NCBI GenBank assembly: GCA_947846985.1 | Contig: CANTUZ010000001.1 | Coordinates: forward strand, 3,286,001 to 3,350,000 | Direction of reading: 5' to 3' | DNA: 64,000 bases | DNA from: Fratercula arctica | Taxonomy: Eukaryota; Chordata; Aves; Charadriiformes; Alcidae | Shown here: positions 25,481 through 37,500 of the stretch, in pieces | Layout of the letters: every line of letters begins with the position of its first letter | How positions within the stretch are numbered: position 1 is the stretch's first letter | The notes under the pieces: model-generated | The model's input: only the letters and a program-made list of their open reading frames with translations | The model's database searches: none | What the model was told of the DNA's origin: nothing | Made by a program: the position numbers and the translations under genes

Positions 25481-28160
25481 TAGCAGCAGATACAGAAATA
25501 TATGCAAAATATCACATACCCCCAGAAGAAATACATTCTGGAGAGTTTCCTGTTCTAAAAACAAAGGTCAGCCCCAGTTCACTGCGAGACGTACATGAGA
25601 GTTTGAAAACAGTCAAGGTCTTTGCATCAAGGGGCAAGATCTCTGGTCCAGCCCGTTGCTAGACCTTATCTCTGTCTTTTCTTAGTCTGTGGGCCAGCTA
25701 TGGGCCCTACATTTCCTATACATTCCATAGCTAAGCTATAGACTAAGATGAGCTGGAGAAATCTCTCTGAACTCAACGTTTAGTCTTGTAATTCTTCAAA
25801 AACAATACATTTTTGGCTGACCTTCCCCTCAAAGGTGTTGCTGTGAAATGGTGCTAAACAATGCATAACTTAAACAGAGATAGTAAAGGGAGCATGGTGG
25901 AATGTGAAATATGGGAAGAGATTTATTACTAATAACTATTTGTATTTTCAATTTTCCTCTTCAAAAATAAAGGAAAAACAAAAAAAAACCCCACATGGAA
26001 AATGGGACTTTACGAAAGGTAGCATCTGCCCAGGGGAAGGTAACGTGATAGCATGCTTATACATAAAGCAGTTTTGGGAACGGAGGGACCCCTAATTGTG
26101 GGAAATGGTCGACAGGGGAGGAGTGCAATGGGAAAGGCAGGGATCAGGTCTGAGTATTGAAAATCCCTGGTTATGATTGAACTCTGGCATTTGGTATGGC
26201 AGATTTGCTGGAGGGTAAGTGCATAGGGTTACAGCACAAAAGCAGAGGAAGGGCTGGGAGTAATTTCTTGCTGGTGTTTTAAGTTTGAGGAGATTCAACA
26301 GATTCCTTCCCTGAGTTTCCTTACACCAAGCGCAGATTTTTGGAGGTTGGTGTAGAAAAATAGTCCAACTCTCTGTCTGGCTTTCGTTACCAGAAAATGC
26401 ATCTGCCTGCCTGACTGTCAATCATGGTCTTTATATCTAAACATTATTTTCTTATTCAGTCCGAGGACGGGGTGCACCAGGAAAGTGATCATCTGCAAGG
26501 CACTGAAAGTTCGTATAGCATTGAAAAAAAAAATCCCGTTCCCTTCCAATCTGTCAGATTGATGGACCAGAAAGTGTATCAAATCTATCAGGCCTGGCTG
26601 TGTTTAGTGGTAATGGAACGTGAACCACATTTGGGGCTCACCTGTTGAGAGATTCAGATGAAAGTTTCCCTTCAGGGTGTCTCATTTTCACAAACACCAA
26701 AACCCTGCGTGGTGAGGAGACCTGAAGAAAATCCCGCTGTTACTCGGCATGAGGATTGCACAGCTGGGATGGGCTCCATTAATAAACATCATGTTCAGAA
26801 AGTCCTTCTCTGTAGGACTGTGTATACTCTACCAGGAGAGCACAGAGACAAAGGGCTGCAAAACCACGAGTTACGATTTCGCACGCTCGTTTGAGATACT
26901 TTGACTTTCACAAGGTGCAAAGTGGAAGTTTCAACCTCTGAAACTTGATGCACCCTAAATCAGCAGCATTTTTGTTCCTTCATTTTGGTCCTATCTGTCT
27001 CATTCAACTAAATCCACATAATTAAGCAACCTTGCACCCAAAACCAGTCTTCTGAAAATGAACTTGTTGTTTCAGACAAGCAAGATACGCCTGAGGGCAG
27101 AAAGCGCTGATGAAGCCCTGGTCATACAGCAGAAGGCTGCGAAACCTTCCACATTAGTGGAACAAGGACTGAAACTGTTTCCTACCGGTTGCTCATTCAC
27201 TGATTTTGGGTTAATCCGTGTCCCTCAGTTGTCCTCCTTCCCTTCTTGGTTTTATCTACCTGGACTTTGTATAGCAAGGTTTCCTGCGACGCTTTTGGGC
27301 ATTCCTCATGCTTGCCAGGTAGGAGGGACTGTGACAGCCCTGTGCATCTGAGAGTCTCCAAAGCATCTCAAATGACAACCATGTGTATCATTTCAACACT
27401 TACTTTGGGCAGCCCTATTGAGTGCAATATTTTGAAACATCATCTGGCAAAAAGGATTTATTGAGTTTTGGTTTTTTCTAAAACTAGTGGGCTTTAGCGT
27501 ATAAATTTCATGTTTTCCAAAGCCAGAGGGTCACTCTAAGAGGACATGAAAATTGCATGTACACCAAACTTTGACTTACACACCACACAGACACAGGCAG
27601 AAATTAATGGACCTTTGTGGTCCATTTTTGCCCCTATTGATATTTAAGACAATACCTCCAGGGAGCTCTTAGCTGGGAGAAGTTGGCTGTGGCCACCTGC
27701 AGAGGTCTGTAGATGGGCCGTAATCCCAGCTGATATAAAGCAGGGAAGTCGCATTGCTGCCTACGGAGTTGAACCCTGGAGATGTGTACAGCCAGGTCTG
27801 GTCCTGGAGCTACACCCTGGTCTGGTCCTGTTTGAACAGTTTCTCCTGTCACCTTTGGTCGCTTTTATTCCAGTCTCAGCTATAAAAAGCCTATTTCATA
27901 GCAGGTATTTGCTATAAGCCTCTTTAAAACTTTTATTTTTTAAACACGTAGCTAGGAGCTGCCTGAAATGCAGTCACTGGGAAGCAGGCTTGGCAGACAC
28001 TGTACTTCACTGCGCTTGTCCGCAGTCTGGACAGAACATCACAAACAAAAAGAGGGTTGCTTGCACCTCCCCAGCACTCTCCTGCATCTAGGATGGCGTG
28101 AGGAGCAGCCTGGTATTTCAAAGACCCAGGCTCAGCATCCCACCCTGACACTCACTTCAA
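25481..28160. other. Intergenic sequence, no gene recognised
   Basis: This may include the decayed downstream end of the Gypsy-type element on its left edge, but no long terminal repeat was identified. Otherwise it looks unique. Open frames of up to about 110 codons have no domain. Confidence 0.4.
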
Positions 28161-28226
28161 GGGTGACCTTGGCCAAAGTACTTCATCTCAGTTCCTGTCC
28201 TGGGACAATAAAAGTAAAAGCAAGGG
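28161..28226 (+). repeat. MIR-like SINE fragment
   Basis: The order of words gtgaccttggccaaagtact, then catctcagttcc, then gggacaataaaagtaaaa follows the MIR/CORE-SINE 3' region (gtgaccttgggcaagtcactt ... cctcagtttcc ... taaaatgg). It is old and diverged. Assignment is by eye. Confidence 0.45.
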
Positions 28227-29188
28227 CTGATGTCACAAAGTATTCAATATCTGTAGAGGTGGGATCACAAAAGTTCTCAGGAACGTGTGCCCATTGTTTT
28301 TAGAGGGCAAAATTTGCATGCACCTCTAAGTATTGGCAGAGCTTCTCTCCCTCATCTCTTGTTAGCCCTTATCCCTCCAGATGAAGGATCTAAGGCAGCA
28401 GGTAAGGGTGGCAGGGGTTCATCTCACCTAAGGTTAGCCCCTTGAAGCATCCAGAGTAGGAGCCTGTGACAGTCCAGTGTACATCCAAAGCTTGGTTCAT
28501 ACCACCAGACTTCATCTCCCAAATATCCTACCCTATCCTGTCGGGATGGATAGAGGGTGCCTGCCTCTCTCCTCTGTCTCTGGAAGCTTTTGGGATCTAC
28601 ACAGTCAACAGACCCAGTGCATGGGCTCACCTGTAGAAGCTGGCTGAGCGTTAGCATTACTCCTTGCATGATTTTGGCAACATTGCCCGAGCACTGTCCA
28701 CAGACTATTCACCATGCACGGTTTTGGGGAAGAAAAAGGGGATTTTAAGTGTGTGGATGTGAGTCGTGACCTGAGATCAAATGTGCTTTTCTTACCCATT
28801 CAGATGTAGCCGGGATGGTCAGTGTTGGCCAGAAATTGATCTCAGAGACAAGAGTTGGAGAGACGTATATGGGCCCTCGTGAGCCACTGGGCTGCACAGG
28901 GGAAGCTGAAAATGCATCTTCTGCATTCTCAGTCACTACCCAAATTGGAGAAGGAGCCTACCCCTTTCAGCAGAGAAACCTGGACTTGCTCTCAGGGTGT
29001 TGGTGTCTTTCTGGGAGGGGATGGCCAAGCATCACCATGCTGAGGACATCCTGACTGGTTTTGGAGCAGGGACAGGGATTAAGCCAGTGTCTGCACTCAA
29101 GAATGAGCTTTAAATTCCACCCTGCCAGTTGCTCTTGGTCTCTTTGTTGCTCATTATCTTGACCTGAAGATTTTCCTGCCCTTATTTG

Positions 29189-29206
29189 AAAAAAAAAAAA
29201 AAAAAA
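29189..29206. repeat. Poly-A run (18 bases)
   Basis: This is an uninterrupted A18. I do not recognise an upstream retrotransposed body, so it may be a simple homopolymer. Confidence 0.95.
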
Positions 29207-32200
29207 CCTGCGATGTGGAAAAATGAAGGTGGGTGAGAACAGCCCCCTGCCCACAACCAGCACGATGCCGGTGTTGCTGCATCTGCTGACATGACTCTCT
29301 TCACTTGAATGTTCACGTGGGGCTCTGCGGTCCCTCTCCCTTCATTTCCAAAAAAGTCCTGGCTTGTCCGTGACTGTTGGTGTAAGCATTAACCACAACC
29401 ATATTAGGACCAACGGTCAGACTGAAGCTAGCAATAACACAGCGTGGTGATGACACCCTGTCTTCTGTGACAAAGGCTCCTTCCCTCATCTCAGATAATG
29501 TCGGACGGTGTTTTTTTATTTATGAATAAGCAGATTTCCAGGGGATGAAATCAGCCCAGGCTCAGCTTTCTGAGGACACAGGAATTCACGTTAAATGGGA
29601 TCCATCCCACAACTGTTAGTGTAAATTAAGCAGTTTCTGGTGTAAGTGCCTGGCGATGTACAGGCTTGTCAGATACTAATAGTTTTAAGTAAGTGACGAC
29701 CCTTCTGTGACTTCGGTGAGCCCTATCCAAACCCTTACATGTTTGAGAATCCTTCAGGCCTTGATCTGACATCCACTAATTGGAATAGTCTTTCCAGCAG
29801 ACTAAATATTTGCAGATTCCCTTTCCCTGGTGGTGCAGGCAAAGCGCTGGAGTCTCAGCACTGACATCCTCCTGGCGCTGTGTCCTGGGTACCATCCCCA
29901 GGGAAAGTGATGTTGGACTTGGACATTATCTGGAGCTGATTAGCATCAGATCTTCTGGCATCTGTCCCAGTCTTCCTCTCTGTCTATTGTATCTTCTCCC
30001 TTTTTCTATTATCCTTATTTTTTTTTCAAATAAAATGAATATTTTTTACTAGCATGAGATTTTGAGGGAGACTGAAGCAGGTCAAGGGTCACTTAAAAGA
30101 TTGAAGGCAATGCTGAGCTTGTTAATTTTTTTAGGAGGGAGGTTATTGTGATTTAACTGTGGCAAGGACTCCAGGGTAACGTAACTGCCAGCCACAGTTA
30201 TGGGTTGAGGTGGTCAATTCCATGGGAAGGTGCTACTGGAATGGCAGAGATGAGGTTAGACTCAAAATAATTGCTTAATTCCCTATTTTTCTATAGCCTT
30301 CCTTTATAGCTTCCGCTGTCTCAGCTCCCTGGGTGAAAAACAGAATTAATCCATCCTTTTTTCCTCCCTTTCATCTGCACTTCTCACTGCATGTCTATGA
30401 GTTTTCCTCAGTGTAATAATGTAGGAAAGGCTGCCCTGGATTAGCCTCTCTGTCCTACCTCTGAGAAGATGCAGGAGCTCAGGAAAGAATGATCAAGCCT
30501 GAATACAGCAAGACCTATTTTGGTTCTGCCCTCATTTTGTTCCACGACCTTAAAAGACATTTATTTTCCATTCTCCTTCAGCTGCTGGCATTTTTTTATT
30601 GAAGCAGCAGACTCAACATCTGAGGCAATGGCAGTGCTGGGTGCTGCTGTTAGGAATGTCATGGAGGACACCAAAGGTACCTTCATGCCAGCAGCCAGAC
30701 AGGGCAGTTGCTTTCTGCCCCGATCAAGCCGGGGACACAGTGCAGTTTATTCCTTATCTCTTTTCCCACCTCTGCAATATTTTCCAAAACTGTGTCTGAA
30801 CTATTTACCAGGTCGCTGGGGGGTAAAATGCAAAAGCACAATATCCCTGACAATCCAAGAAGCAGTTTGAGAAGGTTTCATTTCCATTTTCTCTATCATC
30901 AACTTAAGAAGTGCACAAGTGCTTCCTGGCATTTCTCTATTCGGAGATGTTAAGGGTGGCAGAAACCATCAAACCCCTAATTTGATCTCCTGCATAGCTC
31001 AGAACAGACGATTTCGCCTTGAAACTGGACCGAGCCCAGTGACCTGGATTTGTTTAAAGTATCTTTTCCTGAAGGCACCCTAACGATTGGCCAACCCTTT
31101 AACCATTCCTTGACAGATCGCCCCAGGCCGTCAGCCTCCCCCTTCAATTTGCAAGGCTCACTTGCTCGTAACCAACATTTTTTTGGCTTCAGTTCCCACA
31201 TGTTGGCTCTTGCTATTTTTTTCTCTGAGTAGAGCCCTTTATTATTCCCTTGTGTCAAGCTAATATGATTGCAGCCCTTGCTGCAAGTGTGGACAGTTTT
31301 CTCCTCTGAACTTATGGCAGCTCTTACCCCATATCTATGCTCAATTAAGAGAGCTCTCGGTAACTAGCAAAAGGGGCAGGCTTGAACCAACACAGGGTTT
31401 GGCAGAAGAGATCTTCTCTTTTCTCAAAGCTATTACCCAGAAATTAAATCACAGTCAGGTTTCCTTCTTAAGAGGCAACAGCTCAAATTCAGGATCCCTA
31501 CTCAGGAACATATTTCAACATGTACCTAAGAAGGCTCTAAGGGTTTCACCAAAACAATGGGCACTTAAGCAAGTCTTTCAGTACTTTCTTCTGAAGGCAG
31601 TAAGATTGGGCAAGGCTAAATACCTGTTGTATCAGAGCAACGCTACCCAGAAATCACAGCAGTGGGAGGAGAAGACAACCCTCTCCCTCCCCACAGTGAG
31701 GTCCCACTTCATCAGCTCGCTCTGTGCTTCAGTGATGTCCCAGACAACCTGGCAATTTTGCCGATGGTCAGACAGGGGTGGGAGATGTTTACGATGGGGT
31801 TTCTGAGCACCAGGAGCCCCATGGTTCCACCACATAGGCTGCCTGACATGCCTGTACTGGGGAAACTTTGTTCCATGCTTCTCCCCATCCTTCTTCTTAG
31901 CTGCACCTCCAGTGTCGCCCAAAGCCTACCGAAGTGAAAAATGTTTTTCTGTCGACTTCAACAGGCTTCAGCTCAGGCTCCCAGCATGTGCATGTGTCTC
32001 TCACTTCCAAACACGGCTACTCCAGTTCAGACGCGGCGTGTCTGAAGGTTCCTGGCACCCACGTCCTTGCAGCTTTCCCTTCTCAGCTCTGAGACACATG
32101 GCCAAGGACTTCACGCCTTGAGTACGGGCCATCGCCTTGGATGGATGTGTGGCTCCTTCCAAATTGCCAGCGTTAGCACCTCGTCCATGTGCAGCTTCAG

Positions 32201-32473
32201 CCCTGACCAGGCGCGGTGGTGTGGCTGATGTTTCTGGGGGCCCACCTACAGCTCTGCACCCCCCTCCCTCCCGTCATGCACATCTAGACACACACACGCG
32301 CGTACGCAGAGCCATGTGCATTTCCTGGCTTTGTTTCAACAAGGAGAAAATAAAAAAGCGGGAACTTCTGGCCTAATCTGCAGGGACAGGATTCCTGAAT
32401 TAATAAGTCACCAACATCTAATTCACCTCCCTGTCCTCAGCAGCAAGCGTAATGATTCCCTCTTTGCCTCTAA

Positions 32474-32575
32474 CAAAAGCAATAAAAAGAAAAAAAATAA
32501 AATAAAAAATTCCCAAACAATGCTTTTCTTTTCTTTACATTTCTTTTCTTTTTTCTTTTTTTCTTTTTTTCTCCT
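32474..32575. repeat. A-rich block followed by polypyrimidine tract
   Basis: A run of A with scattered G and T (32474-32507) is followed after about 15 bp by a C/T-only stretch built on TTTTC units (32538-32574). The two blocks are partly complementary and could pair. Confidence 0.8.
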
Positions 32576-33037
32576 AACATTGGTAAGTGGGGGTACTTCC
32601 ACAATCCTGAAATTAAAACAATCCAGACAAACAATATGTCGAGCTCTGTCTTGCTTCCTGCTGCAATTATTCCTAATGTTTGGCCTCAGATCAGAGGCAG
32701 CAGCAATCTCTATAAATACGACAGTGGAGCAGAGAGCTATTTCCAACAGAAACGCCTCCCGAATCATGTCAGGAATTTATGAGGCTGAGAACGGGCCAAG
32801 ATTGAAATATGTTCTGGATCAAATGGCATTGCATAGGTGGCTCTGATCAGCTTGGCAGTGGTGGGATGAAGGAGGAATCCTCCAGATGGAGGAGTGGAGG
32901 GATATTTATTGATTTAAAAAAATAATAAATTAAAGCTGAGAGTGACAAGAAAAGGCATTGGTATTTTAAAACTCAAGCTCTGCCAGACAGGGCCAGCAAG
33001 GAAAAGGCTTTAACAAGTCTAGATTCCTCTGCATCTT

Positions 33038-33065
33038 TTGTGTGTGTGTGTGTGTGTATGTGTGT
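33038..33065. repeat. TG dinucleotide microsatellite
   Basis: This is a (TG)n run with one TA interruption. It may be polymorphic and has Z-DNA potential. Confidence 0.95.
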
Positions 33066-34048
33066 TATTCTTTAAAGCTCCCTGGACCACTTTGTGCCTG
33101 GTACATAGGAAGATGCAATCCCTATACCTTCTGCCCTCTAAATCCCATCTTCCTTGGGCCACGTTAGCAAATTTGGAGAGGCCCCTCATTGCTGACCATT
33201 TGCAGAAACTGTCGTCTGGTGAGTTTTTTTTAATGCCTACCTCTCATTAAATGTAAAGTAAAATATCTTGCCCGTCTCTGCTTCTTCTGAGTCCACATCA
33301 GGCTAGACAGAGTCCTCTTCAGAGCCAGATCAGCCTCCTACACCCAAATAAACAAGGTGGGGAAGGGGACCGAGGGACACAGGGAGGTGGGCTGGCATGC
33401 TGTCTCCCCTCGCCAGATCTGAGAAACATGGGAAGATGCAAAAGAAGCACCAGCATCTATTTTCTTTCACTGCATTTGCAGAGACTCCGTGTTAGACCTT
33501 TTCACCCCATTTTCCTGAACCATGAGGTAATGCGTTCTGCAAGCAACAGATCTCCCCTGTGCAGAGACACAGTGACCAGCACCAGCTCAGACAGAGCAAT
33601 GTTTTCTTTAGGAAGCAGCTTGAAGATGTAGCAGCAGCACAGCCTGAGACCACCTTTTTTTCAGGGCATACTTCTGGTTTGGACCTTAGTAGGCCTTTTG
33701 GGCAGGGACAGCAAATACGATGCCCCTTTTTGTGAGTCTCAGCCAGACCCTGTGAACACCAGGCTGCTTTTGAAGGACCTGTGACATTCCCAAAGGTCCC
33801 AATTAACATTTTTTCACTTAAACCACTCCCAGATGTCAAACCTGAAGAGCAGTATCGTATGTAGATCAAGGTGGCATCAGGGGGTTGAACAAGCACTTGA
33901 TCCCATGCATACACAGGGAGTAGGGCGTCGTGGAAAGCTCATGCCTGCTGTGAACTTTTGGACCAATTTGCTAATTGCCGTGACAAATTAGCATTTGATG
34001 CGGCACCAACTACATTGTCTCTATAGTCAATGGAAGGAGACACATTTC

Positions 34049-34552
34049 ACAGAATCGCAGAATGGTTTGGGTTGGAAGGGACCTTAAAGATCATCTAGTT
34101 CCAATCCCCTGCCCTGGGCAGGGACACCTCCCACCAGACCAGGCTGCTCAAAGCCTCATCCAGCCTGGCCTTGAACACTTGCAGGGATGGAGCATTGACA
34201 ACTTCCCTGGGCAACCTGGGCCAGTGCCTCACCACCCTCACAGCAAAGAATTTCTTCCTGATATCCAATGTAAATCTCCCCTCTTTCAGTTTGAGGCTGT
34301 TGCCCCTTGTCCTGTCATTGCACTCCCTGATAAAGAGTCCCTCCCCGTCCTTCCTGTAGGCTCCCTTCAGGTACTGGAAGGCCACTATAAGGTCTCCTCG
34401 GAGCCTTCTCTTCTCCAGGCTGAACAACCCCAACTCTCTCAGCCTGTCCTCACAGCAGAGGGGCTCCAGCCCTCTGATCATCTTCGTGGCCCTCCGCTGG
34501 ACCCATTCCAACAGGTCCATATCCTTCTTCTGTTGAGGACTCCAGAGCTGGT
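34049..34552 (-). repeat. CR1 LINE 3' end
   Basis: The plus strand starts cacagaatcgcagaatggtt. Read in reverse it encodes [60 protein letters not shown] and RTRGNSLKLKEGRFTLDIRK. This is the end of the reverse-transcriptase ORF, with an almost uninterrupted frame of about 141 codons. It is a third CR1 type (EGLFIRECNDRTRGNS) and looks relatively young. It is 5'-truncated and not a host gene. Confidence 0.94.
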
Positions 34553-37500
34553 CCTACCACATGTTACTTGGGAAGATGAGTTATTAAGGGAATGTGGACA
34601 ACATTCTTTGTCTAGATGCCAGCGTTGAGAAGCAATGCCCATCCTTGGCTTTTGGTTCATATACCAGCTCAGGGATGGAGTATAAACTCTATTTTTCACA
34701 CTGTCCATGCTGCTGATAATATACATGATGAGGAGCCTGAAGGGAAAAGGAAGAGGTCATTTTTGAATAAAGGAGGACATCCTACAGAACCATTGGGAAG
34801 CACCTATATACTGGTGATGTAAACACAGCTTAGAGCTGGTAGAAGGAAAGAAATAGCAGAAAAGAGAGTACCAGTTAAAGCAGTCATTATCTCAGGGCCA
34901 AATTCCCCTTCAGCTTCAGCAGGAGTTCCTAAGGATGAAATGTGGGTCTGGTGTATTTGCATTTGATTACGATAAAACTGTACCCTAGACTCACACATGT
35001 CAGAAGCTAGGAGGGTACTGCAAAGGAAAGTGGAGTCATTACTTGCTTTTTAAAATACTGTTTCAAACATTTGTTTCTGACTACATCTGGGTAGGGAACA
35101 TTTATCTGCGAGTAATTCTTTTTTCGTTATTTTTTTCGTTACCCCAAGAAGTGGGCAGAGATGACATTTGAAAGTGTCTGTCCCCAGGTTGTGAAGATTT
35201 AATTCAGTTCTGCTGTGGAGGCAGATGAAGTCATTTTAAGGGCAAGATGCTGCCCCTACTCACACCTACCCAGCCCCTGAGGTTGTGCTGTATCCTCATG
35301 TCTTCTCCAGCCCCTCTGCACATAAGCTGCAAATATTTAGACTTCTTGGCTCTCCCTTGCCAGTGCGTAACTTAAACCCTCATCTGTGTGACCCCTGATT
35401 TTTGCCTTAGACCTTACAACTTGTATATCATTACTGAGTTCCTGCCCCATCATTCCTGGGCCTCCTTTGGACTTTTCCATCAGCTTCACTGGAGGTGGAG
35501 TTCCCATCTTTTTCCAATATTCTTCCACCCAGAGCTCTCATTCCTGGGGCTGGTCCATAACACATAATGTTCCTTTTCATGTTCCTGCCAGGTAGGTCTT
35601 TATTAGTTTTGGTCTATGTATTGGATCATTGTTTGGATCATTGTGCAACTAAGTCCTGGACAATAACAGGATTCTGTGCATTCGCTAGTGCTTCCGTCAT
35701 CATTTCCAGGACTGATATTTCCCCAATTAAAACAAAATAAGAAGAAAAGAAAAAAAAAAAAAGAAGAAACACAAACCATCCACTGCTACACTCTACTTGC
35801 AAAATGACATCTCACCAGTGAAACAATGCTCCCAAAATTTGGCTTCAGATATTACAGCCCAAGCGCAATAGCTTTTGTCACCTTTGACAGTTTTTTATTG
35901 CTGTTTCCTTCAACACTGGTCAATATTTGCATAATAAAGTTTCTCTGATGCTGGAATGCAGCCATGTCTTTGGAAACAAGCCCTGGGTCTGTCGGGAATG
36001 CCTCTTAGAATGAAAGAAATATCTGAATTTCCTTAATTTGTGCAGGGATTTCCCTTTCAGTAGCATGGCTGGCCCTCGTGGAATAATAGCTAAAGGAGAC
36101 GTTGTGCCCTGTTGTTTTCTTCTTTCTCTGCGTGCTTCAGAGGTCAACACTGCATAAGCTGCAGCTCTGCTAAACTGGAGGAAAATCTTCTGATAATCAC
36201 TGTAAAGGCACAGCAGAAGATGCAGCTGGATTTTTGCAGGGGAAGCAGCTGTGGGATCTGTTTTGAATGGGTAGGATTTGTGGAAATTCCTAAAGGCTGG
36301 GAATACGTGTGGCATATCTAAAGTGCAGAATACCTGGCAGACAGAGAGCTAACATCAATGTTTATCGTAGCAATAACACCCAAGGCCTCTGAGAGCTGAG
36401 TGCGGTACAGAAAAGAGACATTCGGGGGCTTGTAAGCCTGCTGGGATATGTTTTGGATGCCAGTTCAAATCCAGCCTGGTTTGATAGTGGTGAAAAACCG
36501 CTGTCTCCTCACTACCTGAAGTCAGTAAGTAGACATATTTCCATCTTATAAAAGCCACGGTTGCCCCCTGTGCTCTCCTTGTCAGCAGAGAGGTGGGTGC
36601 TGAAGGAGCTGCCTCTTCTTTCAGGCTCACTGAAAGAGAGACAGTTTCCCTTCCACGTTATCTCTGAAGACCTATCGAGCCTCTCATATCATTTGACCGA
36701 GGCACACCACCTCCACCCTTGCAGATGAACGGGTATCTCAGCTGGCAAGCCTGCCTTGTTTGCCCTACCTGACCTGGGATCTCCAGAGCAACTTCACACA
36801 ATGATGCATGAAGATAAAATATGGGGACCGCTATCTCCTTTGAGGTGGACCAGATGCAAGATTTAAGGAATCGTCCCCCAACACCTACAGAAATGGAATA
36901 GCAGTGTCCACGTGCACTCAGGGGTGAAGGAAAAGGCTTGTGAGGTTGACAGGTTGGGAGATGAGCTACTGGCTTTCACACCTCCGCAGGCTGGCTCTTC
37001 CAGGCCAATGTGCAAGGTTATTGCGTCAAGACACGTGAATTCCTCAAGCCAAGGCCAGGAAGGCTTTTTCAGTAGTGATCTTTCAGTCATTTGGCTCATT
37101 GAGCAAACAGAACCCAAAGTGTGTCCATGATTTTATACTAAGTCATTGCCTGAACACCTACATACCTACCTCTTCCCACACAGTCAAGTCACTCATGTTC
37201 CCCTAGACCACATCCGGGCTATCAAACAGATTTATACCACAAGCATTTTGGCACGAGATCCTTTTGTATATATAACAACGTATCCATGCTCATGCTGCAC
37301 GGGGACCTAGAGATTTGCTGTACTCTCTGCAGCAATGTCAAGATACGCCTGGAATGTCAAGTCCATGCATTCTGGATTAAAGACAAGCTGGGTTTTCTTT
37401 CTCACAAAGCAGTCCACCTCTGCCGCCCCTCTGGGGAGATGCAACCTGTGAGCAGCTGGATGCCGGGGCTCAAACACACAACGCAGTTACGACAGCCCAT

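Larger units (their letters stand above)
28227..34048. other. Intergenic sequence, no gene recognised
   Basis: No exon was recognised. An A18 run lies at 29189-29206. A possible old repeat fragment (tgtcgacttcaacaggcttc) lies at 31945-31981. The TG and A/T-rich tracts at 32.5 and 33.0 kb are listed separately. Open frames up to 176 codons (32316-32846) derive from low-complexity sequence. Confidence 0.45.

Noticed and set aside
29611..29650. Possible third copy of the gctggtgtaaatca hairpin family
   Set aside because: Only short words (ttagtgtaaatt, ctggtgtaagtg) match and the arms do not pair well.
32316..32846. 176-codon plus-strand open frame
   Set aside because: The central part is translated A-rich and TTTTC low-complexity sequence; there is no domain and no splice or promoter context.
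34062..34628. 188-codon plus-strand open frame
   Set aside because: It is the antisense of a CR1 copy, whose minus strand encodes the true reverse-transcriptase tail.
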